Assembly: GCF_006874475.1 (NCBI RefSeq)
Contig: NZ_VIRM01000046.1
Coordinates: forward strand, 1 to 64,000
Length of the DNA stretch: 64,000 nt
Direction: 5' to 3'
Origin: Microbispora hainanensis
Lineage (GTDB): Bacteria > Actinomycetota > Actinomycetes > Streptosporangiales > Streptosporangiaceae
A program made the position numbers and the translations under genes. Shown one piece after another: positions 8,647-17,033 of this stretch; position 1 is the first letter of the stretch; each line of letters opens with the position of its first letter. The notes below the pieces were generated by a model, which was not told the origin of the DNA, searched no databases, and was given only the letters and a program-made list of their open reading frames with translations.

Positions 8647-8663
8647 TTAGGAAAGTTTCCTAA
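8647..8663. promoter_or_regulatory. Palindromic operator candidate for the chitinase operon
   Basis: TTAGGAAAGTTTCCTAA is a perfect inverted repeat of 8-bp arms around one G, about 180 bp upstream of the first chitinase start. It lies in an AT-richer pocket of the otherwise GC-rich DNA. Size and symmetry fit a dimeric repressor, perhaps of the ROK or LacI type that controls polysaccharide genes in actinomycetes; that assignment is inference. It does not resemble the DasR consensus (an AC-TGGTCTAGACCA-type site). Confidence 0.6.
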
Positions 8664-8985
8664 GAGTTGTACGGATCGTAGCTTCGCGCTCGCGGGTCCA
8701 CAAGACCCAATTCGACAGCGTTCCTAACGAACCGTGTCATCGCTGCTCGACGTGCGAGACCTGGTTATGTGCGCGTTAAGGACCGGCTGCTCGCCCGTTA
8801 AGGGTCACGCGGTCTGTCAGGGGCGTGCGGGCTCCGCCGTACGAAGCACACCGAGCGCCTCGGGTGCGTTGAGTCGCGGACGGAACCTGGCCGGCAGGTG
8901 CGCCCGTCGCTTGCCGCCGTGGACCATCGGACGCCGGACGAGACGAAGCGTGTGTTCTCGACTGCGGAACGTGCTTTACCTTCTC

Positions 8986-9014
8986 TTGGCAATTCGTTAC
9001 TGTCGGTCCATAAC
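8986..9014 (+). promoter_or_regulatory. Promoter candidate for the small secreted protein gene
   Basis: TTGGCA (8986-8991), 17-bp spacer, CATAAC (9009-9014), resembling a housekeeping sigma promoter. It lies 54 bases before the ATG at 9068. Confidence 0.4.
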
Positions 9015-9067
9015 CGTGTGTAAATGGATAAGTCAGGCGTTCCGTGCCGCGGATATCAGGGGAGCTC

Positions 9068-9411
9068 ATGCACCGCGCCCATGCGCCTTCGCGACCGCCG
9101 CGGCGGCGGTGTCCCTCATCGCCACCCCGGCGAGCGCGGCCGCGAAGCCGAATCTCCGCGCCTGCTACGACGGGAAGTGCACGATCACCATCACGAAGCC
9201 GGTCAGCTTCCGCGTCGCCGGCCGCTACCACTTGTCCAGGGTGCGCGTCGCCAAGGTGCACAGCGGCTTCTTCAACAGCCCCATGGTCCGCGTGTGGGGG
9301 CCCGGTGTCAGCGTGACGCTCGGCGAAGGCGCGCGCGGCAGCCTGAACGGCCTGTCGGTTCGCGTTCTGTCGATCACCAGCCGGGGCGCGAAGGTCCGCT
9401 TCTCGGGCTGA
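9068..9411 (+). pseudogene. Small secreted protein gene with apparent frameshift in the signal peptide
   Basis: A well-placed start (GGGGAG, then ATG 9068) begins a frame that reads MHRAHAPSR and then becomes Arg/Pro-rich nonsense. One frame over (first codon positions congruent with 9082), the DNA encodes CAFATAAAAVSLIATPASA, an excellent signal-peptide core and AXA cleavage site. This is followed by about 85 well-behaved residues (KPNLRACYDGKCTITITKP... to ...RGAKVRFSG). A single missing base between about 9071 and 9085 would join the two. The mature domain looks like a small all-beta secreted protein with a Cys pair (RACYDGKC); I do not recognise the family. It may instead start at an upstream GTG with a long n-region, in which case it is intact. 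Confidence 0.55.
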
Positions 9412-9580
9412 CGCCCCCAGCCCGGGAACGCGCCCATCGCGGCTCCCCAGCCGGAACGCCGCGCCGGTTGCCAGGCAGGGCAGCGCGCGCAGACTAGGCG
9501 CCATCGCATATCGGCAGGGCGTCGTCGCAGATCTCTGCGGCCTCCGGGGCGTGGGCCGGGCGTAGGTCGGCGAGGCGGGC

Positions 9581-10735
<1,155 letters not shown>

Positions 10736-11154
10736 GGTGGGCTCCGAACCAGGACGAGCCTCCGCGACGGGATGTGGAGGCGGAAAGAGGAATGCCGCGG
10801 AGCGTAGTGACGTCATCGCCGGACGGACAACCGGCGCAGTCTTAAGCCCGGATTATGCGCGGCTCATGTCGCAGGTAGGCGCGTTCCAGGGATGCCACCT
10901 GCGGTTATCCGCGATGCCGCCCTTCTCTGGAAGTTTCACCCCTGCCGCTTTCGCCCGCGCCGTGATCGGCGAGACCGCCGCCCGCGCTCGCAGGGCGCCG
11001 GCGCCTGCCGGCACGGTGCCGGCACGGTGCCGGCCCCGTGCCGGCCCTGTCCCAGCCCTGTCCCAGCCCTGTCCCAGCTCGGTGCCAGCCCTGTGCCAGC
11101 CCTGTGCCAGCCCTGTGCCAGCCCTGTGCCAGCGCGGGCGGCGAACGTCGGAGC
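10736..11154. other. Divergent intergenic region carrying an 11-bp repeat array
   Basis: 419 bases between the truncated chitinase and the ABC exporter. No gene is supported. The last third is the tandem repeat described separately. GGAAGTTTC at about 10929-10937 weakly resembles the core of the chitinase palindrome. Confidence 0.55.
11011..11131. repeat. Eleven tandem copies of an 11-bp unit
   Basis: Units of the form GCCCTGTGCCA / GCCCTGTCCCA / GCACGGTGCCG run without interruption from 11011 to 11131 (11 units). The last unit ends 24 bases before the ABC exporter ATG. The four distal copies are identical to each other. A unit of 11 bp is close to one helical turn, so all copies face the same side of the DNA. 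Confidence 0.9.
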
Positions 11155-12096
11155 ATGACGTACGCGATTGAGGCCCACGGCCTCGTGAAGAGATACGGCG
11201 ACAAGGCCGCGCTGGCAGGGGTCGACCTCGCCGCGCCGCCGGGCACGGTGCTCGGCGTGCTCGGCCCGAACGGCGCGGGCAAGACCACGGCGGTCCGCAT
11301 CCTCGCCACGCTCGTCTCCCCCGACGAGGGTCGGGCGGTGGTCGGCGGGCACGACGTGGTGAAGGCGCCGGCCGAGGTGCGGAAGCTGATCGGGCTGACC
11401 GGCCAGTACGCGTCGGTGGACGAGAAGCTGACCGGGCGGCAGAACCTCGTGATGATCGGGCGGCTGCTCGGCATGAGCCGGGCCGGCGCCCGGGGCAGGG
11501 CGGCGGCGCTGCTCACAGAGTTCGCGCTGGAGGATGCCGCCGACCGGGCGGCGGGGTCCTACTCCGGCGGCATGCGGCGGCGGCTCGACCTTGCCGTCAG
11601 CCTGGTCGGCCGGCCGTCCATCGTCTTCATGGACGAGCCGACGACCGGGCTCGACCCGCGCGCCAGGGCGGACCTGTGGCGCATCGTGCGCGAGCAGGTG
11701 GCGGGCGGGGCGACCGTGCTGCTCACGACGCAGTATCTGGAGGAGGCCGACCAGCTCGCCGACGAGATCGTGCTCATCGACCACGGCCTCGTGGCCGCGA
11801 GGGGCACACCGGGCGAGCTGAAGGCCAGGGCGGGCGACCGGCGCCTGGAGATCCGGCCCGAGCACGACGCGGACAAGGCGGAACTGATCCTCGCCGAGGT
11901 CACCGGGCTGACCCCGCACCGCGGCGAGAATGGGCTGCTCAGCGTGCCGCTGCTGAACTCGTCGGTGAGCCTGGCCGTGTTCCGGCGGCTGGAGGAGGCC
12001 GGTGTCTCGCTCGCCGAGCACGCCGTCCGCCGGCCCACGCTCGACGAGGCGTTCCTCGCCCTCACCGGCACCACGACCTCGGGGAGGACGCGGTGA
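11155..12096 (+). CDS. ABC exporter ATP-binding protein (DrrA type)
   Basis: ATPase subunit of a DrrAB-type exporter (313 aa), probably for a drug-like or lipid substrate. It has Walker A GPNGAGKT (37-44), signature YSGGM (136-140), Walker B VFMDEP (157-162) and the C-terminal DrrA-type extension ending LDEAFLALTG. ATG 11155 is preceded by GGAG only one base away, an unusually tight spacing, but no better in-frame start precedes it. The permease follows 55 bases downstream. The 11-bp repeat array lies directly upstream and is likely in or next to the promoter. Confidence 0.9.
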   Translation: MTYAIEAHGLVKRYGDKAALAGVDLAAPPGTVLGVLGPNGAGKTTAVRILATLVSPDEGRAVVGGHDVVKAPAEVRKLIGLTGQYASVDEKLTGRQNLVMIGRLLGMSRAGARGRAAALLTEFALEDAADRAAGSYSGGMRRRLDLAVSLVGRPSIVFMDEPTTGLDPRARADLWRIVREQVAGGATVLLTTQYLEEADQLADEIVLIDHGLVAARGTPGELKARAGDRRLEIRPEHDADKAELILAEVTGLTPHRGENGLLSVPLLNSSVSLAVFRRLEEAGVSLAEHAVRRPTLDEAFLALTGTTTSGRTR

Positions 12097-12151
12097 CCGT
12101 CGCACCCACGACACGAGTGAGACCGACCGACGACGACCGCGGGGAGAACCG

Positions 12152-12937
12152 ATGACCACCACACCGTTCACGACCGGGCGCCGGGGCGCGCTCGCGCAGG
12201 GCATGACCCTCGCCTGGCGGAGCCTGGTGCCGCTGCGGAACGAGCTCGGCCGGCTCATCCAGTTCGTGCTTCAGCCGGTCTTCATGGTCGTGGTCTTCGC
12301 CCTGATGTTCGGGGCCATGTCCGGCGACCCCGATCACGCCGCGCGCTATCTGATGCCCGGCGTGCTCACGCAGGTGACCCTCATCTCGACGAACATCACG
12401 GGCATGAACCTCGCCGAGGACATCGTGAACGGCGTGTTCGACCGGTTCCGGAGCATGCCGCTCGCCCGCTCGGCCCCGCTGATCGGGCGGGTCGCCGCCG
12501 ACGCGCTGATGACGACGGCCACCATCGCGGTGGCCCTGGTCGCCGGGGTCGCGGCCGGGTTCCGCATCACCGCTCCACCCCTGGAGGCGCTGGCCGGCGT
12601 GGCCCTCCTGCTGCTGTTCACGCTGGCCCTGAGCTGGGTGTCGGCCTGGCTCGGGCTGAAGGCCAAGTCCGTCGCCTCGATGCAGGGAATGGCGACCGCG
12701 ATCCTGCTGCCGCTGACGTTCGGCAGCAGCGCGTTCATCCCCCCGGCCAATCTGCCGTCCGCACTGCGCTGGTGGTCGTCGGTCAACCCGATCTCACACC
12801 TGGCCGACGCCGTACGCGCACTGCTCCTCGGCACCCCCGTGGGGCCGCACGTCTGGGTCACGCTGGCCTGGGCCGCCGCCGTCACCGCGTGTTTCGTCCC
12901 GCTCGCCGTACGCGCCTACGCCAGGAGGATCCGGTGA
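12152..12937 (+). CDS. ABC-2 type exporter permease (DrrB type)
   Basis: Membrane partner of the preceding ATPase, 261 aa with six hydrophobic segments and the ABC-2 motif region around GMATAILLPLTFGSSAFIPP (about 177-196), typical of DrrB permeases. ATG 12152 has GGGGAG six bases upstream. Together the two genes make a half-transporter pair that would dimerise. The substrate is unknown; DrrAB relatives export anthracyclines or complex lipids. The gene is convergent with the SARP regulator gene. Confidence 0.9.
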   Translation: MTTTPFTTGRRGALAQGMTLAWRSLVPLRNELGRLIQFVLQPVFMVVVFALMFGAMSGDPDHAARYLMPGVLTQVTLISTNITGMNLAEDIVNGVFDRFRSMPLARSAPLIGRVAADALMTTATIAVALVAGVAAGFRITAPPLEALAGVALLLLFTLALSWVSAWLGLKAKSVASMQGMATAILLPLTFGSSAFIPPANLPSALRWWSSVNPISHLADAVRALLLGTPVGPHVWVTLAWAAAVTACFVPLAVRAYARRIR

Positions 12938-12960
12938 ACGCCTCGCCCGGCACCCGGCCC

Positions 12961-12980
12961 CGGCGCGGAGCAGCGCGCCG
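12961..12980. terminator. Bidirectional terminator candidate
   Basis: CGGCGCG (12961-12967) / CGCGCCG (12974-12980) stem with a 6-base loop, lying between the convergent permease and regulator stop codons. Confidence 0.45.
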
Positions 12981-12982
12981 TC

Positions 12983-15900
12983 CTACCTGCTGCTGCCGGT
13001 GACGGGCAGGCCCAAGTCCTCGCGCGACGCCGTACGGCCCCGCTCGTAGGCGGCGTCGAAGGCCGGGCCCGCGGCCTCGCGCGCGGACTCCAGCGCCGCG
13101 GCGGCCTCGGGGTCCGCCCGCCAGCCCTGGTGGGCGGCGTCGGCCGCGCCGAAGAGCGCCGCGGACCGCACCGCGTCGCCCCCGGCCAGGGCGATCATGG
13201 CCATCCCGGCCAGCACGGTCGAGAGGACCGGCGGGTCAGGGGCGGCGCCGAGGGCGTCCAGCGCCTGGTGGTGACGTGCGAGCGCGTCGACGAGGTCGCC
13301 CTTGGCCAGCGGCGTCCTGCCATACGCGGCGTACGCCGAGGCGAGTTGCTGCGGGATGGCGGGGCCGGCCTCCAGCGCGGACAGCGCCTTCTCGTACGCC
13401 GCCACCGCGCCGTCGAGATCGCCCCCGCTCCGCGCCACATTCGCCTCGCCCATGCTCACCTGCACCAGCGCGTACGGCGAGACGCCGGCGGCCACGTGCG
13501 AGCGGGCCGCCGCCACGTCCGCCGCCGCGCCCTCGTGGTCGCCCGCCTGAAGGCGCAGCTCGGCCAGGCGGGTGAGGGTGGAGATCATGTCGTCCGCGCT
13601 GACCCACCCCGCCGTCAGCCCGGCGATCTCGTCGATCAGGTCGGTCGTCGCCGCGCCCCGGCGGGCGCGGAGCGTGGCCAGCGTGAGCAGGGCCTCGCTG
13701 AGCCCCCAGCGCTCCCCCAGCGCGCGGAACCTGCGCACCGCCTCCGCGACGTCCCGTTCGCTGCCGCCGTGCGGCCCCAGCGAGCCGCCCCTGATCATGA
13801 GCGCCGAGCCGGCCAGCCAGGGATCGTCCGAGCCGGCGTACGCGTCGAGCATCGCGGCCGCCTCCTCCCCGCGTCCGGCGATCGCCGCCACGACCGCCCG
13901 CAGGATCGGCAGCATCGGATGCACCGGACCCTCGCGGAGGGCCTCCTCGATGAGGTCGCCGAGCTCCCGGCGGATCTCCTCGATCCGGTGGGGCTCCGTC
14001 CAGATCGTGCCCAGCCGCGTGACCGTGACCGCGAACCGGCACCCGGCGTAGGCGCGCACCAGCCCGGCGGGCGGGCCCTCGGGGACGAGGTCGAGCACCT
14101 GCCCGGCCCAGACGGCCGCCTGACCGCGATGTCCGCGCAGCCACCAATACCAGCTCATCGTGCCGCACAGACGCAGCGCGGTCTCCGTCTCCCGGGAGTC
14201 GACGGCCCAGCGCAGGGCGGCGTTCAGGTTGTCCTGTTCGGCGGTCAGCCTGGCCATCCACTCCAGTTGCCCGGCTCCGCGCAGGCGCGGCTCGGCCTCC
14301 TCGGCCAGCCGCAGGAAGTGCGCCGCGTGCCGCCGCCGATAACGGTCGAGCTCACCGCTGTCCGTCAGCCGTCGCAGCGCGTACGCGCGGATCGTCTCCA
14401 GCATCCGGAACCGGCCGTCGCCCGGCGTCTCCAGGAGAGACTTGTCGACCAGCGACGGCAGCACCGCCACCACGTCGAGGCCGTCGCCCCCGCAGACCGG
14501 CTCCGCGTCGTCCAGCGTGGCCCCGCCCGCGAACACCGCGAGCCGCTCGGCCAGCGTCCTCTCCTCGGGCGCGAGCAGGTCCCAGCTCCACTCGACCACC
14601 GCGCTCAGCGTCCGGTGCCGGGGCAGGGCCGTACGGCTCCCGCCCGTCAGCAGGCGGAACCGGTCGTCGATGCGGGCCGCGAGCCGTTCGGGGCCGAGCG
14701 CCCTGATCCGCGCCGCGGCCAGTTCGATGGCCAGCGGCATCCCGTCGAGGCGGCGGCAGATCGTCACGACGTGCGGGGTCGTGTGCTCGTCGAGGGCGAA
14801 GCCGGGACTCACCGCGCGGGCCCGGTCGACCAGGAGGCGTACGGCGGCATACTCGCCCGCCTCGCGGGGGGTGACGCTGGTGACGCCCTCCGGGGGCAGG
14901 CCGAGGGGCGGGATCGGGGCGAGCGTCTCCCCCGGCACGCCGAGCGGCTCGCGGCTGGTCGCCAGCACGCGCACTCCCGGGCAGCGGCGCAGCGCCAGCT
15001 CGGCCAGGCCCGCCGCGGCGTCGATCACGTGTTCGCAGTTGTCGAGGATGAGCAGCAGCTCGCGTCCGGAGAGGGCGGCGACCAGGCGTTCGGCCGGGTC
15101 CGGCGGGTCGTGCCGCCAGTCGCCGCCCACCCGCGGCTCGGCGGCGACGCCCAGCGTTTCGAGCACGGACCGCACGACGTCGGCGGGGTCCGTCAGGGGA
15201 GCCAGCTCGGCCAGCCACGCGCCCTCGCCGCACGCGCCCCCACCGCACGCGCCCTCACTGCACGCGCCCTCACTGCAGTGGCCCTCACCGCGCCCGACCT
15301 CACCGCACCCGACCTCACCGCAGTGGCCCTCGCCACGCCCGCTCTCTGCGGAACCACCGGTTCCGTACCCGTACCGGTGCTCGGCGGGGCCGGCCGGGGC
15401 GACGCGCAGGGCGGTCTCGACCGCGAGGCGCGTCTTGCCCGCCCCGCCCGGACCGACGACCGTGACCAGCCGCGAGTTCCGCAGCAGGGCCGTGAGACGC
15501 GTGACCTCTTCCTCGCGGCCCACGAACGTCGTCGGGGGCGCCCACACCCTGCCCGCGCGCGTGCCGGGGGCGGCCACGCCGTCGGGGGCGTCGGGGGCGC
15601 TGGGCGTGCGCTTCGGCGGCGGGCTGGGCGCGAGCGGATCCTCCTGCCCGCGCAGTACGTCGAGATGGGCGGCCCGCAGCTCCGGCCCCGGGTCGACGCC
15701 GAGGTCGTCCGCGAGCGCACGGCGGACCCGCTCCCAGAGGGCGAGGGCGTCCGCCTGCCTGCCCGAGCGGGCGAGCGCGCGCATCGCCAGGGCGGACAGC
15801 CGTTCGCGCAGCGGATGGGCGGCCGCCTCGGCCGACAGGTCCACCTCGCGGCCGAGCGCGAGGTGCGCGGCGGCGCGGGCCTCGACCGCTGCCAGCCGCC

Positions 15901-16372
15901 GCTCCTCCAGCCGGGCCGCCGCGGCCGCGAGGTAGGGCACCGCGCGCAGGTCGGCGAGGGCGGGCCCGCGCCACAACGCCAGCGCCGCGTCCAGCTCCCC
16001 GCACGCGGTCTCCGCGTCCGTCACCTCGTCCGGCAGCGTGCCCGTGGCGTACGGCAGGGTCAGCCGCAGGAACACGTGGGCGTCGACCCGCGGCGGGTCG
16101 AGGTCGAGCACGTAGCCGCCGTCGCGCCACAGCACCGCGTGCGGCCGCCCGAGCGCCGCGCGCAGGCGTTTAACCAGCGTCTGCAGGGCGTTCGCCACGT
16201 TGGCCGGCAGGTCGTCATCCCACAGCGCGTCCACGAGCCGGTCGGCCGGGACGAGGCGGCCGGGCCGCAGGGCCAGCACGGCCAGCAACGCGCGCACGCG
16301 CGTGCCCGCGACGGCGACCGGCGCCCCGTCGTCGTCGAGGACCTCGAGCGCGCCGAGGAGACGAACCCGCAC
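12983..16372 (-). CDS. SARP/AfsR-type regulator (BTAD, NB-ARC, TPR)
   Basis: Large transcriptional activator, 1129 aa. Order: winged-helix DNA-binding domain (about 1-92), BTAD domain (about 96-241), linker, NB-ARC ATPase (about 278-560) and C-terminal TPR-like helices (about 600-1110). Walker A GPGGAGKT (307-314) and Walker B LLLILDNCEHV (439-449) are intact. The family activates secondary-metabolite and differentiation genes. The neighbouring Drr exporter is a plausible target, but no biosynthetic genes are nearby. Odd feature: about 45 extra residues (341-385) between Walker A and the conserved WLAELAPL strand, made of GEGxC-type repeats with six cysteines and encoded by 15-bp DNA repeats. 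The GTG start at 16372 begins the domain directly. Confidence 0.9.
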   Translation of the reverse strand: MRVRLLGALEVLDDDGAPVAVAGTRVRALLAVLALRPGRLVPADRLVDALWDDDLPANVANALQTLVKRLRAALGRPHAVLWRDGGYVLDLDPPRVDAHVFLRLTLPYATGTLPDEVTDAETACGELDAALALWRGPALADLRAVPYLAAAAARLEERRLAAVEARAAAHLALGREVDLSAEAAAHPLRERLSALAMRALARSGRQADALALWERVRRALADDLGVDPGPELRAAHLDVLRGQEDPLAPSPPPKRTPSAPDAPDGVAAPGTRAGRVWAPPTTFVGREEEVTRLTALLRNSRLVTVVGPGGAGKTRLAVETALRVAPAGPAEHRYGYGTGGSAESGRGEGHCGEVGCGEVGRGEGHCSEGACSEGACGGGACGEGAWLAELAPLTDPADVVRSVLETLGVAAEPRVGGDWRHDPPDPAERLVAALSGRELLLILDNCEHVIDAAAGLAELALRRCPGVRVLATSREPLGVPGETLAPIPPLGLPPEGVTSVTPREAGEYAAVRLLVDRARAVSPGFALDEHTTPHVVTICRRLDGMPLAIELAAARIRALGPERLAARIDDRFRLLTGGSRTALPRHRTLSAVVEWSWDLLAPEERTLAERLAVFAGGATLDDAEPVCGGDGLDVVAVLPSLVDKSLLETPGDGRFRMLETIRAYALRRLTDSGELDRYRRRHAAHFLRLAEEAEPRLRGAGQLEWMARLTAEQDNLNAALRWAVDSRETETALRLCGTMSWYWWLRGHRGQAAVWAGQVLDLVPEGPPAGLVRAYAGCRFAVTVTRLGTIWTEPHRIEEIRRELGDLIEEALREGPVHPMLPILRAVVAAIAGRGEEAAAMLDAYAGSDDPWLAGSALMIRGGSLGPHGGSERDVAEAVRRFRALGERWGLSEALLTLATLRARRGAATTDLIDEIAGLTAGWVSADDMISTLTRLAELRLQAGDHEGAAADVAAARSHVAAGVSPYALVQVSMGEANVARSGGDLDGAVAAYEKALSALEAGPAIPQQLASAYAAYGRTPLAKGDLVDALARHHQALDALGAAPDPPVLSTVLAGMAMIALAGGDAVRSAALFGAADAAHQGWRADPEAAAALESAREAAGPAFDAAYERGRTASREDLGLPVTGSSR
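15216..15335 (-). repeat. Eight 15-bp tandem repeats inside the SARP gene
   Basis: In-frame 15-bp units (consensus on the plus strand CACGCGCCCTCACTG, with diverged CAGTGGCCCTCACCG forms) run from 15216 to 15335. They encode the Gly/Glu/Cys-rich insert in the NB-ARC domain. The unit length is a multiple of three, so copy number can change without breaking the frame. Confidence 0.85.
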
Positions 16373-16430
16373 GCCGGACTATCCTGCCAGCCGTCCGGGA
16401 GGCCGCGTCGCCCGCCCGTCACGCGGTCAC

Positions 16431-17033
16431 TCAGACGGCGCCCACGAGGGTGACGACACCGGCCCCCACCAGGGCGAAGGCCCACATCCTGTCGAGGTTG
16501 AACCAGGCCCGGCGCAGGACGGCGACGCCGAGGAACTCGTACACCACGACGGCGACGACGGTCGCCGTGAGGAACATCGCGAGCGTGTGCACCCCGGCGA
16601 CGAGCATGCCGCCCGACAGGGCGTGCCCGTGGTGACCCGCGGCGGGCATGCGGGTCAGCACGGGCAGCAGCATCAGGCCCGCGCCGTGCACCGACGACAT
16701 CAGGAACGACCAGGCGGCCAGTTGCGGCAGCGACAGCCGCATGCCCACCCAGCGGAAGTGCCGCCGGGAGAGCAGATGCCACAGGCCGAACCCGACGAGC
16801 ACGACGCCCGCCCCGATCGAGAGGGCCGTGGCCGTCACGATCGACCCGGTCGCCGACACGGCGAGCACCACGAGAGCCACCGACGCGAGGTGGCCCAGCG
16901 CGATGACCGGCAGGGACTGCAGCAGCAGGTCGCGGCTGCGCTCCTGCAACCCACGGGCGACGGCGAACAGCCAGCCCATCGCGGGGTTGATCCCGTGGAA
17001 GGCCCCGAGCAGGATGACCGCGGTCAGGGTCAC
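16431..17033 (-). CDS. Six-span membrane protein with conserved-looking histidines
   Basis: 200 aa, about six membrane helices. The opening AFHGINPAMGWLFAVARGLQ has the His-x-x-x-Pro pattern seen in metal-efflux and cytochrome-biogenesis membrane families (NicO/RcnA, UreH, LysE-like). Further in-membrane or loop His residues are at 48, 116 and 149, plus HHGH near 134-137. I cannot name the family firmly. The GTG start overlaps the stop of the selenium-binding-protein gene by four bases (GTGA), so the two are almost certainly co-translated. A role in metal handling for that enzyme is inference. Confidence 0.6.
   Translation of the reverse strand: MTLTAVILLGAFHGINPAMGWLFAVARGLQERSRDLLLQSLPVIALGHLASVALVVLAVSATGSIVTATALSIGAGVVLVGFGLWHLLSRRHFRWVGMRLSLPQLAAWSFLMSSVHGAGLMLLPVLTRMPAAGHHGHALSGGMLVAGVHTLAMFLTATVVAVVVYEFLGVAVLRRAWFNLDRMWAFALVGAGVVTLVGAV

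Larger units (their letters stand above)
8473..9067. other. Divergent regulatory region of the chitinase operon and small secreted gene
   Basis: A gap of about 595 bases without a convincing gene. It contains a 17-bp palindrome at 8647-8663, a half-site TTCCTAAC at 8721-8728 and a promoter-like pair at 8986-9014. Open frames here lack conserved content. Confidence 0.6.

Noticed and set aside
8734-9067. Upstream extension of the small secreted protein in its own frame
   Set aside because: Residues are Arg/Cys-rich with no signal-peptide character and no ribosome binding site; a frameshift near 9071-9085 explains the data better, although a start at the in-frame GTG near 9016 is not excluded.
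11011-11131. Possible CRISPR array
   Set aside because: Units are 11 bp and directly adjacent with no unique spacers; no cas genes.
13130-16453. Very long plus-strand open frame opposite the SARP gene
   Set aside because: Composed of Arg/Gly/Pro/His-rich sequence with no family pattern; it is the antisense of a clear SARP/NB-ARC/TPR protein in GC-rich DNA.
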